A stretch of DNA of 64,000 nt from Romboutsia timonensis. Lineage in GTDB: Bacteria > Bacillota > Clostridia > Peptostreptococcales > Peptostreptococcaceae. Both the position numbers and the translations under genes were made by a program. Every line of letters begins with the position of its first letter. The first letter of the stretch is position 1. A model generated the notes under the pieces. That model did not search any database. It saw nothing but the letters and a program-made list of their open reading frames with translations, and was not told the origin of the DNA. The stretch lies in the NCBI RefSeq assembly GCF_900106845.1, contig NZ_LT629850.1:2153112-2217111 (forward strand). The letters are read 5' to 3'. Below, piece by piece: positions 1 to 8,935 of this stretch.

Positions 1-282
1 AGAGATAATCTTATCTCCACATTTTCCTGCTACTATATTTGTTCTTTTGTATTTTTTACCTGGTATTTTATCGTAAACTTTTTTACCTCTTATAGCTCTT
101 GCATATTCTCTATAAATATAACCTTGTATTCCTGTTTCATCAATATATACTATATCTTCTTCGCTAAAGTTTTTTATCTCATTTAAATATTTATTTACTT
201 TTTCCTTACATTGTTCTTTGTATGAAGTTGTCTTTTTTTTCGTGTTATATTTAATTTCTTTAATGCTTTTCTTATTGCACAC
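1..282 (-). CDS. IS630-type transposase, DDE catalytic part (OrfB), truncated by window edge
   Basis: The -1 frame after the A8 slippage site encodes the start of the catalytic domain, including the first acidic motif YIDETGIQGY. It runs off the window at position 1, so the remaining catalytic Asp and Glu are outside. It corresponds to 26158-26439 of the complete copy. Confidence 0.75.
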   Translation of the reverse strand, partial: MCNKKSIKEIKYNTKKKTTSYKEQCKEKVNKYLNEIKNFSEEDIVYIDETGIQGYIYREYARAIRGKKVYDKIPGKKYKRTNIVAGKCGDKIIS

Positions 283-545
283 TCACTACAATTAAACTCC
301 TCTGCAATCTCAACTAAATATGCATCTGGATGTTTTTCTATATATTTAATTAACTTTTCTGGATAAATCTTTTTTGGTTTTCTAACCTGTATTTTTACTT
401 CACCTAATTTACCTTCCTTTTCTTTATTTATCCACCTAGTTAGTGTTGTTTCAGATATTTTAAATACTTTACAAGTTTCTTTGTAAGTATGGCCTTCTCT
501 TTGGTATTCTACTGCTCTTTGTTTAAACTTTATATCATAACTCAT
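195..545 (-). CDS. IS630-type transposase, N-terminal helix-turn-helix part (OrfA)
   Basis: This 116-residue DNA-binding half carries the paired helix-turn-helix of IS630 transposases: an N-terminal HTH around residues 15-45 and a second one around 75-100. The catalytic DDE half lies in the -1 frame just downstream. A run of eight A followed by G near the end of this ORF (233-240) is a likely slippage site that would produce the fused transposase. The protein is identical in sequence to the copy at 25895-26245. Frameshifting is inferred from family precedent and frame geometry. Confidence 0.85.
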   Translation of the reverse strand: MSYDIKFKQRAVEYQREGHTYKETCKVFKISETTLTRWINKEKEGKLGEVKIQVRKPKKIYPEKLIKYIEKHPDAYLVEIAEEFNCSECAIRKALKKLNITRKKRQLHTKNNVRKK

Positions 546-560
546 ATTATATTTGTTAAC

Positions 561-893
561 TTATTTAATAATTTTCATACCTTTATTATTAAGTTCGTTT
601 ACTATAACTACTATAGAGAAGTCATTTGAACACAAAAATAGAGCTGAAATGTATTCAGCTCCTTCTATTTCGTCTATGTATTCAGGTATTATTCCATTTA
701 GTTGCTTTTGCTTTAGATCTTTTATTCCAGCTTTATCTACTACAACTACGTATCCGCCTAAATCTTCTGCTGTTCTTTCTGTACCGTAGTTTTCATCTAG
801 CATTTCTATGGTAGTTTCTATTGCAGACAGTACTTCTGTTGGTAGCTCCTTTATTAACTGCAAGTCTTGTTTTTTCCAAATACTTATTATCAT
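561..893 (-). pseudogene. Hypothetical protein gene with its 3' end replaced by an IS
   Basis: The ORF starts at an ATG at 893, behind a good ribosome site (AAGGAGG, 893-910 region), and encodes 110 residues. The family is not recognised. It is a small soluble protein with many acidic residues and no motif I can name. The last residues, VNELNNKGMKIIK, are encoded by the end of the IS, whose border is at 604/605, so the native C-terminus is missing. The same 13 residues end the unrelated gene at 25553-25879. It may still make a stable truncated protein. Confidence 0.7.
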
Positions 894-986
894 TGTATTT
901 TCCTCCTTGTTTTTGAACACAAAATAAGCTAGATGAAGTATTTTTACCTCATCTAGCTTTATCATAGTTATAATATATATTTGAAA

Positions 987-1217
987 TTACTTTTTATTAC
1001 ATGTATTTTTAATATCTTCGTTTAAATCTTTCTCTTTATTAAGTTTATCCAATATTAAATATCCCCAAAAAGATACTATTCCTGATAAAAATATTACACT
1101 TAATGTAACTTCATTAATGTAACTCATATATGCATCGCTAACTCCTACACCTGATAACATTCCAGAAAAAATGTATCCGATAATAATCGTTACGATACTT
1201 CCAATTAAATATTTCAT
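987..1217 (-). CDS. Small hypothetical membrane protein
   Basis: Encodes 76 residues with two predicted membrane segments (about 3-22 and 35-56) and a charged Lys-rich tail. The family is not recognised. It lies 19 bp downstream of the broken secreted-protein gene at 1237-2136 on the same strand and may have been co-transcribed with it. Some secreted factors are paired with a small membrane immunity protein, but nothing here shows that directly. Confidence 0.55.
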   Translation of the reverse strand: MKYLIGSIVTIIIGYIFSGMLSGVGVSDAYMSYINEVTLSVIFLSGIVSFWGYLILDKLNKEKDLNEDIKNTCNKK

Positions 1218-1236
1218 AATATATTTTATCCTTCCA

Positions 1237-2136
1237 TTATCTGTAGCACATAAGTTGATTTGGTCCTATAGACTCAACTTTAGAAGAAAAACTTATCCCT
1301 GCACTTGCTGGAAATGAAACACTTGGACTTATAGATAGTGTTGAATGTTCATACTTAACTCCAACTCCAACTTGCTTTATATCTTCATTTTTTCTATGTA
1401 AATAAACTTTTCCTTGTCCCGATTTAGCATAAGTTAATCCGTTATTTCCTAAAACTTTAAATTTAAAAGATGCGCCTGTATTTCCTGCTCCATCTATAGA
1501 TGCAGATATCTTTTTACTAGAGCTAACTCCTGAACTATTTAACGGTTGATATGATACATTTAGATAAGAATTATTATGGAAATACATTCTTTCACCGTTA
1601 GATACAGCCATTAAATCAGTTCCTCTAAAAAGTGGTGCTCCATTCCATTTAAATGAAAAATTTACTACAAGATTCGTAGCTTTATTAGTCTTGTCATAAT
1701 AAAAACTATCTTTACTTCTAGTTACAGTACAAGTAGCACTTGCTCTTATCATTTGTTCTTCTGAACCATCAAAATTTCTAATTATATTTATTTGTTCATT
1801 ATCATATCCTAATCCTGATAAAAATTCATTAGATAATTCATTTAACTCATCTATGTTTTCACTAAATGCTTCTTTGTATTCTCTTATTTGCTTTATATCT
1901 TGATCTGAGTATCCTATTTCTCTTAACTTAGATTCACTTTTTTTATTTAGCTCCTTTAATTTAAGATACTCATTTATTGTTTCTGTTTCCTCACTATCAT
2001 TTAATATTTGTATATTTTTATTTTCTAAACCAGTATTATTCTACATCGCATTTACATTACTTAATACAGGTGTTGTAACTGCTACCCCCACTAAAGCTAA
2101 TGCTATACTCTTACTTGCTCTTTTCTTAAAATTCAT
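1237..2136 (-). pseudogene. Secreted protein gene interrupted by an in-frame TAG
   Basis: A 299-codon frame begins at ATG 2136 behind AGGAGGAG. It encodes a clear signal peptide (basic start MNFKKRASK, hydrophobic core, then a likely cleavage region near NVNAM) and a mature part with a helical, charged first third and a Ser/Gly/Asn-rich beta-like last third. Codon 32 (2041-2043), just after the signal peptide, is TAG. Everything downstream stays open in the same frame to 1237, so one point mutation (for example CAG to TAG) is enough to explain it. Reinitiation at the internal ATG at 1752 would give only a 171-residue fragment without export signal. The family is not recognised. Confidence 0.75.
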
Positions 2137-2196
2137 TTCAATCTCCTCCTTTGTAATTGGATGACATAGATATTCATCCTTAGACCCTATGTTTTT

Positions 2197-2227
2197 CCAA
2201 ACCTCAATTTATCAAGGTTTGGTTTTT
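2197..2227 (+). terminator. Terminator-like hairpin in a 340-bp intergenic gap
   Basis: CCAAACCT (2197-2204) pairs with AGGTTTGG (2215-2222) and is followed by five T on the plus strand. No plus-strand gene is seen upstream, so it may instead act as a structured leader of the minus-strand gene at 2136. I see no gene in 2137-2476. Confidence 0.45.
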
Positions 2228-2321
2228 CAATTTCTTAATTTGATTATATTTGGAAAATTATGTAAATAAAAGTCTTTAATTATAATAATCTTTGTGATAT
2301 TATTGTCATATATGAATTTTA

Positions 2322-2362
2322 ATTAAAAATAGCTATACCAATCACTAATGGTACAGCTATTA
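2322..2362 (-). terminator. Intrinsic terminator of the channel gene
   Basis: AATAGCTATACCA (2328-2340) pairs with TGGTACAGCTATT (2349-2361) with one wobble. On the minus strand it is followed by a T-rich tract. It lies 115 bp beyond the stop of the gene at 2477-3679. Confidence 0.7.
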
Positions 2363-2476
2363 TCTTACTAACTTTTATTAATTTTTCTTACAAAAACCGC
2401 GCTCCGTTACTTGTGATACGGTTCATTATTATTGATTCTAAACATTTTATAAATTTGTACTAATTATAACCAATAT

Positions 2477-3679
2477 TTATCTAGTTATCTTCCTTGCTAA
2501 TGTAGCCGTCCATATTCCCATCATAGTTAATCCTAAAAACATCTCAACACCAGATAAAAAAATACTTATATTTACAGGCGTTATATCACCATAACCTACA
2601 GTTGTAAATGTTACAGTACTAAAATACAAACAACTCATAAAATCTGTTATCACATTTCTTTTCAAAAATCCATGTGAAAAAACATCTACATAATTTATAG
2701 TAACCCCTTCTATACTAAGTCCCGTAAACATGTATATAACAGCAAAGACAAATATTATTTCAAGTGATGTTATAAGTGCATATGTAGGTCTTTCTCCATA
2801 ACCACATAATAGCCAAAATATTGTTGACTTTGTCTTATCTATTCCAGTAAGAGATTTATTCTCAACACACTTAGATAAGTAATAATACTCTGATGCATAA
2901 TTTACTAAATTATTCTCCTCTAACTTTTTAGCTATACTCTTATATACTTTTGCAGCTTCCTCATAAGACTTTTTATATTTTTTATCTAGCTTAATTGTAT
3001 CTATAAAAACATATTCATCTAATTTAGTTATATTTTTATCTTCAAATTTTAATTTTTCTATAGCTGAATTTACAATTTTTAAGCCCCTACAATCACAATC
3101 ACTTATTTGATTATTAACTATAAGCATATTACTAAAAATAGCATTTTCTAAAGTAGATTCTATAAATTTTAAATCACTAATTCTACATTCTTTAAATACA
3201 CTACTTTCCAAATTACAATTTTTAAATATACTTTTCATAAAAATGCATTCATCTGAAAATATATTTATATTATCAGATTTATAAAATCTACAATTTTCAA
3301 ATAGTACATTTTCAAATATACATTTTGAAAATATATTTCCATTAAATATACAATCTTTAAATATTATATCTTTAAATTTACATCTCTTAAAATTGTTATA
3401 TTCTAATTTTGCATAAGAAATTATATTTATATCCTTATTTATATGCCCTTTTATACTTTTATCTTCTATATGAGTAAATAATATTTTTCCTTTATCTTCT
3501 ATATTATAATTGTCTTCTCTATCTAAAGTTGATTTTCCCTTTATATGATTTTCAGATTTTAAAAATCTATTATTATATAAATTTAGCTGTAAGTAATAAT
3601 TTTTTTTATGATTATTAATTCTATTTTCCAATTCTATATTTATATTTTTCTTTATCTTCTCAACATTTTGAAGTTGCAT
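2477..3679 (-). CDS. Pentapeptide-repeat protein fused to a two-TM potassium channel pore
   Basis: Encodes 400 residues. The charged N-terminus is followed by pentapeptide-type repeats (about 90-210, runs such as FKDCIF and FENCRF), which form a right-handed beta helix in known families. The C-terminal quarter is an Ion_trans_2 channel module: a first membrane helix near 305-325, a pore loop with the potassium selectivity filter TVGYGD (about 360-366), and a second helix near 372-392. A plausible role is a membrane potassium channel with a cytoplasmic beta-helical domain as sensor or scaffold. What gates it is unknown. It stands alone, with its own terminator downstream. Confidence 0.85.
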   Translation of the reverse strand: MQLQNVEKIKKNINIELENRINNHKKNYYLQLNLYNNRFLKSENHIKGKSTLDREDNYNIEDKGKILFTHIEDKSIKGHINKDINIISYAKLEYNNFKRCKFKDIIFKDCIFNGNIFSKCIFENVLFENCRFYKSDNINIFSDECIFMKSIFKNCNLESSVFKECRISDLKFIESTLENAIFSNMLIVNNQISDCDCRGLKIVNSAIEKLKFEDKNITKLDEYVFIDTIKLDKKYKKSYEEAAKVYKSIAKKLEENNLVNYASEYYYLSKCVENKSLTGIDKTKSTIFWLLCGYGERPTYALITSLEIIFVFAVIYMFTGLSIEGVTINYVDVFSHGFLKRNVITDFMSCLYFSTVTFTTVGYGDITPVNISIFLSGVEMFLGLTMMGIWTATLARKITR

Positions 3680-3827
3680 TTTTTTCCCCTTCGCTTAAAT
3701 ATTCATATCTATAAAAATTTATATTCTCTAAAATAATAAAATTTCCTACTTTATAGAATACTTGTCTAATTTAATTAATATAACTATAATATATAAATTT
3801 ATTTATACAATTTTTAAGGGGGATAAA

Positions 3828-4259
3828 ATGGATAATAAAATTAATGAACTTAAGAAAAACTTACCTAAAGAAAGTTGCTCTTTTTGCACACATCTTTCTT
3901 TAGATGGTCCAGATGAAAATCTTAAATACAATGTTAAATGTGTTATATTCGACAGTCTACCTAAATGTAATGATAATTGCGAATACTTTGAACCAGAATA
4001 TAGTGGTATAAATAGTTATGATTTAGATGATTTGTATATTAAGTTTCTAGATTCTTGCTTGAGAGTTCCTTATTATGAATATAAAAAATCTATACATTGG
4101 AAATTGTTTAAAGATTATGCTTTAAATAAGTTAGGTAATAAATGTTGTAAATGTGGCAATGAAGAAAATTTAGATGTGATTCATATAAATAAAAATTTAG
4201 GAAGAGAAACATTAGATGACGTAGCTGTTATGTGCTTTAATTGTATTTATGACTTATAA
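3828..4259 (+). CDS. Small Cys-rich protein with HNH-like zinc-binding C-terminus
   Basis: Start chosen at ATG 3828 behind AAGGGGGAT rather than the longer frame upstream. The product is 143 residues. The N-terminal half has a Cys cluster (CSFC near 18-21, later KC and C-x3-C). The C-terminal part has CCKCG, a VIHI segment and MCFNC, which is the spacing of HNH-fold zinc sites. The catalytic His pair is not obvious, so it may bind nucleic acid or metal without nuclease activity. Function unknown. Confidence 0.6.
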   Translation: MDNKINELKKNLPKESCSFCTHLSLDGPDENLKYNVKCVIFDSLPKCNDNCEYFEPEYSGINSYDLDDLYIKFLDSCLRVPYYEYKKSIHWKLFKDYALNKLGNKCCKCGNEENLDVIHINKNLGRETLDDVAVMCFNCIYDL

Positions 4260-4461
4260 AAACTTATATTGATCTTAGTTACTATATCTACTTTTTATTA
4301 TACTAACTTTAATCTATTAAATTTATACATTAAAAAGTAATAAACTAAAATATAGTTTTATTACTTACATAATTTGCTAGGTATAAATATTTTCACTATT
4401 TGTTATAAAAATAATCTCTATGTAAATAATAAGTTATATATTATTTTATGGAGGTATACAT

Positions 4462-4755
4462 ATGACTTTAAATTGTTCTGCTTATAATTGTACTTATAAT
4501 CAGTCTGGTACTTGTTACGCTGGAAAAATAACTATCTCTGGAACAAAGGCAACTAACTCATCAAATACACATTGTTCTACTTTTTCAGAAAGTAACGGAA
4601 ATTTAACTAATTTATCTAGCAATTATTTTACTACATCTAACGATATAACTTGTAAAGCTGTAAATTGTCATTATAATGCTAATCATACATGTACTGCAGA
4701 TAGTGTACACGTAAATGACTCTCATGTAAACTGTGATACTTTTATAAATGATTAA
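4462..4755 (+). CDS. DUF1540-type protein with two Cys-rich repeats
   Basis: The 97 residues contain two copies of a short motif: LNCSAYNCTYN with later Cys (about 3-42), and ITCKAVNCHYN with later Cys (about 63-93). This fits DUF1540, a small Cys-rich domain common in clostridia and presumed to bind metal. A ribosome site GGAGG precedes the ATG. Biological role unknown. Confidence 0.75.
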   Translation: MTLNCSAYNCTYNQSGTCYAGKITISGTKATNSSNTHCSTFSESNGNLTNLSSNYFTTSNDITCKAVNCHYNANHTCTADSVHVNDSHVNCDTFIND

Positions 4756-4802
4756 AATCATTCTCTATTATTTATTAAAACATATATATTTATAGTATTT
4801 TT

Positions 4803-4924
4803 AACCTGTTGTGCTAATTATTTTACTAATAATATTGAAATTACTATATAGTTTTTAACTATCAAAATGTAGATTGTTATAATCTAGTATTTTCAATAAT
4901 CATATTTAATTAGCACAGCAGGTT
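4803..4924. repeat. Long inverted repeat with 86-bp internal region
   Basis: AACCTGTTGTGCTAATTA at 4803-4820 and its reverse complement at 4907-4924 match at 17 of 18 positions. Inside, a second AT-rich inverted pair (around ATTGAAA and TTTCAAT) extends the foldback. There are no coding frames in it. It could be a large terminator for the DUF1540 gene or a small non-autonomous mobile repeat (MITE). Confidence 0.6.
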
Positions 4925-4977
4925 AATTATATAGTTTATAATAAATAATACAACTACAGGCATTTCTGCTATAACAT

Positions 4978-5250
4978 TTATTCACTAAACTTTTTAATTA
5001 TGTCATCTAAACATGATTGACATATAGAATAGTTATTATAATACTTTATATTATCTTGTGTACTGCAAAATAAACATTTAGATTTTGATTTTGCAATTTC
5101 TATATGGTCATCAAACAGTTTTATGCTAACTACTTCATTTTGTTCAAAGTTTAATTTATTTCTCATTTCTTTTGGTATAACTATTCTTCCTAGATCATCT
5201 ATATGACGTTCTATTCCTAATGATAATTCTTTTGATGTATCTTTTTCCAT
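4978..5250 (-). CDS. AbrB/SpoVT-type transcription regulator with C-terminal zinc finger
   Basis: The 90 residues begin with a swapped-hairpin AbrB domain: RHIDDLGRIVIPKEMR near 15-30 is the family signature. A CLFC...CQSC four-cysteine zinc site follows near 60-80. AbrB-like regulators dimerise and bind AT-rich promoter DNA. The Cys module suggests metal or redox sensitivity, or structural zinc. It lies directly downstream of the fermentation operon, but a 96-bp gap and its own ribosome site suggest separate expression. Confidence 0.85.
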   Translation of the reverse strand: MEKDTSKELSLGIERHIDDLGRIVIPKEMRNKLNFEQNEVVSIKLFDDHIEIAKSKSKCLFCSTQDNIKYYNNYSICQSCLDDIIKKFSE

Positions 5251-5346
5251 AACTGTAAATTAATCCCTCCTTAATATTCTATTATACATTTATTTTCAGA
5301 ATACTTGTTGAGGTAATTTTTGGTAATCTTTCAATTTAATAATACT

Positions 5347-6429
5347 TTATTTTACTAAATCAGCTTCACTATATATCCTTACATCTTCTTCTTTATTTAA
5401 TACCCTAAGTATACCTAAAGATAAAGATTCTAATTCATTTTCTCCTGGCATAACACAAACATCACTTATGAACTCTACTCTTTTTCTTATATTTTCAGTG
5501 ATAAGATTAGAGTAAGCTATCCCTCCAGTTAATATTATTGTATCTACTTTTCCATATACTACTGTTGCCAATTCTCCTATTCCTTTTGCTATTTGATAAG
5601 TCATAGCCTCATGAACCAATTTTGCATTTTCATTTCCTTCACTTATCATCTTTTCAACTTCTCTTACATCAACAGTACCTAAGTATGAAGAAATTCCACC
5701 TTTACCCCTAATAGTTTTAAGCATCTCTTTGTGTGTATAGTTTCCTGAGAAACATCTATCAATCAACTTTTTACAAGGTACTCTTCCCGATCTGTCTGGA
5801 GAAAAAGGACCTTCATCATCAGATACTATATCTACCATTTTGCCATTTTCGTGTACACTTAGGGTTATTCCTCCACCTAAATGAGCTACTATTAAATTTA
5901 ATTCATCATATCTTTTATTGTTATCTTTAGCATACTTTATAGCCATAGCCCTTGAGTTTAATGCATGGCTTAAACATTCTCTATCCATTCCATTAACTCC
6001 AGACAATCTTGCCACATCAGTTAACTCATCAACTGATACTGAATCATATATGTATGCATTAATTCCTAAATTTTTAGCTATTTCATAAGATATTATTGCA
6101 CCTAAATTTGATGCATGTTCTAAAACTGGTTTATTTATTAGTCTATCTATCATTTCATCATTTACTAAATACGCTCCAGATTTAACTGGTAGCAATAATC
6201 CACCCCTTCCAACTATAGCACTTAAAGAATCTAACTTTATATTATTTTCTTTCAATGCCTTTAATACTTTTTCTTTTCGCATTTCAAATTGTTCCTGTAC
6301 TTTATCGTACTTTTCTAAATCTTCTACTTTATGGTCTATAGATTTTACTAATATCTGTTTTTCATTATCATATACAGCTATTTTAGTTGATGTAGAACCT
6401 GGGTTAATAGCTAATATTCTATAAATCAT
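5347..6429 (-). CDS. buk: Butyrate kinase-type acyl kinase
   Basis: The 360-residue protein is an acetate/butyrate kinase of the ASKHA superfamily. It shows the phosphate-1 loop NPGSTSTKIAV near the start, AHLGGGI (about 183-189) and the adenosine motif ILTGGIAYS near 297-305. The length is normal for butyrate kinase. It makes ATP from acyl phosphates. As the last gene of an aminotransferase-iorA-iorB series, its substrates may be branched or aromatic acyl phosphates. No phosphotransacylase is in the operon, so that step must be encoded elsewhere. A strong hairpin separates it from iorB. Confidence 0.93.
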   Translation of the reverse strand: MIYRILAINPGSTSTKIAVYDNEKQILVKSIDHKVEDLEKYDKVQEQFEMRKEKVLKALKENNIKLDSLSAIVGRGGLLLPVKSGAYLVNDEMIDRLINKPVLEHASNLGAIISYEIAKNLGINAYIYDSVSVDELTDVARLSGVNGMDRECLSHALNSRAMAIKYAKDNNKRYDELNLIVAHLGGGITLSVHENGKMVDIVSDDEGPFSPDRSGRVPCKKLIDRCFSGNYTHKEMLKTIRGKGGISSYLGTVDVREVEKMISEGNENAKLVHEAMTYQIAKGIGELATVVYGKVDTIILTGGIAYSNLITENIRKRVEFISDVCVMPGENELESLSLGILRVLNKEEDVRIYSEADLVK

Positions 6430-6447
6430 ATATTTCCCCCTTAAAAT

Positions 6448-6512
6448 ATAAAAATTGCTATCTCAAAATAGAATTTATTAGTTACCTATAAAATTCTATT
6501 TTGAGATAGCAT
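6448..6512 (-). terminator. Perfect 21-bp stem between iorB and buk
   Basis: The arms at 6456-6476 and 6491-6511 are perfect reverse complements across 21 bp, with a 14-nt loop, and a T5 tract follows on the minus strand. It could reduce read-through into buk, or stabilise or process the upstream mRNA. It lies inside what otherwise looks like one operon. Confidence 0.75.
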
Positions 6513-6518
6513 CAATAA

Positions 6519-7118
6519 TTAATTAGACTTTAAAGGAAATGCTTCTTCTGAAACCATTTCCATTCCTTTTTTAAATGCTTGTAAGTTTATATCAACAAAT
6601 TTTTCTTTAATATTTTCTCTTATTATACTTTCCCAATCTATATCTTCAAGGCTCATAGATTTTACTAATGCTCCTAAAAGAATTATATTCATTACTTTTG
6701 AATTGCCCAACTCTTTAGCTTTATCTGCTGCGTTTATTATAGTTGCATTTAATCTATTAAGCTCATCTTCTATTTCTTTTTCTTTATAAATAGCTTTACC
6801 TGTCAAAACTGGTATAGAATCTATTCTATAATTATTTACAACTATCTTTCCTTCTGGCTTTAAATATTCTAACCACCTTAAAGCTTCCATTTTTTCAAAG
6901 GATACTAATATATCTGCACCACCTATTTCAATAACTGGTGAATAAACTTTTTCTCCGTACCTAACTTGTGAAGATACTGAACCTCCTCTTTGGCTCATTC
7001 CATGTATCTCACTCATTTTTACATCATATCCAGCATTCATAAGACCTGTAGTTAATAATTTACTTGCAAGTATAGTTCCTTGACCTCCTACACCTACTAA
7101 CATAATACTTTTTGTCAT
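6519..7118 (-). CDS. iorB: Indolepyruvate ferredoxin oxidoreductase, beta (gamma-domain) subunit
   Basis: The 199 residues match the pyruvate/ketoisovalerate oxidoreductase gamma domain: GVGGQGTILASKLL near 9-22 and MSEIHGMSQRGGSV near 35-48. With IorA it converts aryl 2-oxoacids plus CoA to aryl-acyl-CoA, CO2 and reduced ferredoxin. Only one base separates it from the iorA stop, and its ribosome site AAGGAGG lies inside the end of iorA. Confidence 0.93.
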   Translation of the reverse strand: MTKSIMLVGVGGQGTILASKLLTTGLMNAGYDVKMSEIHGMSQRGGSVSSQVRYGEKVYSPVIEIGGADILVSFEKMEALRWLEYLKPEGKIVVNNYRIDSIPVLTGKAIYKEKEIEDELNRLNATIINAADKAKELGNSKVMNIILLGALVKSMSLEDIDWESIIRENIKEKFVDINLQAFKKGMEMVSEEAFPLKSN

Positions 7119-7119
7119 A

Positions 7120-8904
7120 CTAATTTACCTCCTTAGATATAGCATCCTTTGGACATACTTGACTACATACCTCACAACCTACACATTGATTTTTATCTAT
7201 GCATACTAATTTTTCTTCTGATTTAAACGATATAGCAGGACATCCTGTTTTCATACACAACTTACATCCTATACATTTATCAGTATCAACACTACATTTA
7301 AAAGTAAATGGATTATTAAACTCTTCTATATCTTGTCTTGAGAATTTTTTAAGAGCACATGGCCATCTTGTTATTATTACTGATGGTTCTTCTAAATTAA
7401 ATGCCCAATCTAAGGTTTCTTTTACTTGTGATAAATTATTTGGGTTTATAGTTCTTATGTGCTTAACTCCACATGCTTTAACTAACTCTTCTATATTTAC
7501 TTCACTAGTTACATCACCTTGTAATGTATATCCTGTACCTGGATTTTGTTGATGTCCTGTCATTCCAGTTATTCTATTATCTAATATTACTGATATAGAA
7601 TTTCCTTTATTATAAACAACATCTAATAATGAGTTTATTCCTGTATGGAAAAATGTTGAATCTCCTAAAACTCCAACAACTCTTATCTTGTTGTTTTCTT
7701 TCATATTAAATACTTTTTGAGCACCATGACCACTACTTAAACTTGCACCCATACAAATAGTAGTATCCATAGCATTATATGGAGGCGCAAATCCTAAAGT
7801 ATAGCATCCTATATCACCTGTAACCATAACATTTTTTCTTTTTCCTAATTCATAGAAAAAACCTCTATGAGGACATCCTGCACATAATCCTGGAGGTCTA
7901 TTAACTACTAAATCTTTGTTATAATCTATAGTATCATTTGTTTTACCAAATACTGATTTTCTTATAACATCTGGTGTAAGTTCTCCATATGAAGGGAATA
8001 TATCTTTACCATGACATTTTATATTATTAGCTTTTAATTGTTCTTCTATAAATGGGTCATTTTCTTCTATTACATAAACGTTATCTACTTTAGAAGCAAA
8101 TTCTTTTATTTTTTCCATTGGTAGAGGATTTGTAAATCCCAGCTTCATATATGATGCATCATCTTTAAATACTTCTTTTGCATAGGTATAACACATTCCT
8201 GATGCAACTATACCTATTTTAGTATCATTTATTTCATAATTATTTAAGTGAGTATTATTAGAGTACTCTAGTAATTTACTCATTCTATCATCTATTTCTA
8301 CTCTTCTTACTCTAGCATGAGCTGGTACTGTTAAATTCTTTTTAGGATTTTTAATATACTCCTTTATAGGAACTTCTACCCTATCACTACACTCAACTAT
8401 TCCTTTAGAATGACAAAGTCTTGTTGTAACTCTAAATAAAACAGGCGTATCGTACTTTTCACTTATTTCAAATGCCTCTTTAAGCATATCCTTAGCTTCT
8501 TGACTAGTTGATGGTTCAAACATAGCTATTTTTGCAAACTTAGCATAGTTTCTATTGTCTTGTTCATTTTGTGAAGAATGCATTCCAGGTTCATCTGCAG
8601 TTATTAAAACCATTCCTCCATTTACTCCAGTATATGAAAATGTAAATAATGGATCAGCCGCAACATTAACTCCAACATGCTTCATAGATGCCATAGTTCT
8701 AGCTCCTGCAATTGACCCTCCTATAGCTGCTTCTAATGCTACTTTTTCATTGGTTGCCCATTCTGCTACTATATCTTCTTTATATGTAGCTACATTTTCT
8801 AATATCTCAGTACTTGGCGTTCCAGGATATGCAGATGCAAATCTTACACCTGTTTCATATGCTCCACGTGCAATAGCTTCATTGCCAGTCATTAATAATT
8901 TCAT
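7120..8904 (-). CDS. iorA: Indolepyruvate ferredoxin oxidoreductase, alpha subunit
   Basis: This 594-residue TPP enzyme has an N-terminal pyrimidine-binding domain (GNEAIARGAYETG near 7-19), a TPP-binding core with GDIGCYTLG near 365-373 and GDSTFFHTG near 413-421, and two C-terminal 4Fe-4S motifs (CIGCKLC and CVGCEVCSQVCP). It works with IorB in oxidative decarboxylation of aromatic 2-oxoacids, the Stickland oxidative branch. It follows the aminotransferase gene by 31 bp. Confidence 0.95.
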   Translation of the reverse strand: MKLLMTGNEAIARGAYETGVRFASAYPGTPSTEILENVATYKEDIVAEWATNEKVALEAAIGGSIAGARTMASMKHVGVNVAADPLFTFSYTGVNGGMVLITADEPGMHSSQNEQDNRNYAKFAKIAMFEPSTSQEAKDMLKEAFEISEKYDTPVLFRVTTRLCHSKGIVECSDRVEVPIKEYIKNPKKNLTVPAHARVRRVEIDDRMSKLLEYSNNTHLNNYEINDTKIGIVASGMCYTYAKEVFKDDASYMKLGFTNPLPMEKIKEFASKVDNVYVIEENDPFIEEQLKANNIKCHGKDIFPSYGELTPDVIRKSVFGKTNDTIDYNKDLVVNRPPGLCAGCPHRGFFYELGKRKNVMVTGDIGCYTLGFAPPYNAMDTTICMGASLSSGHGAQKVFNMKENNKIRVVGVLGDSTFFHTGINSLLDVVYNKGNSISVILDNRITGMTGHQQNPGTGYTLQGDVTSEVNIEELVKACGVKHIRTINPNNLSQVKETLDWAFNLEEPSVIITRWPCALKKFSRQDIEEFNNPFTFKCSVDTDKCIGCKLCMKTGCPAISFKSEEKLVCIDKNQCVGCEVCSQVCPKDAISKEVN

Positions 8905-8935
8905 AGCTTAGTTTCCCCCACAAATATTTATATTT

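Larger units (their letters stand above)
1..604 (-). mobile_element. IS630-type insertion sequence, partial at window edge
   Basis: This is a second copy of the complete element at 25836-26752, in the opposite orientation and cut by the window start. Its upstream end lies at 604 and reads TAGTAAACGAACTTAA on the minus strand. It is followed by TA at 605-606, matching the TA target duplication typical of IS630/Tc1-mariner elements. The parts I compared differ from the complete copy by only a base or so (AAGTTAAC here, AAGCTAAC there), so transposition looks recent. Confidence 0.88.

Noticed and set aside
1237-1752. Separate 171-residue gene starting at 1752
   Set aside because: The frame continues upstream through one TAG to a signal peptide and ribosome site at 2136, so it is the 3' part of a broken gene.
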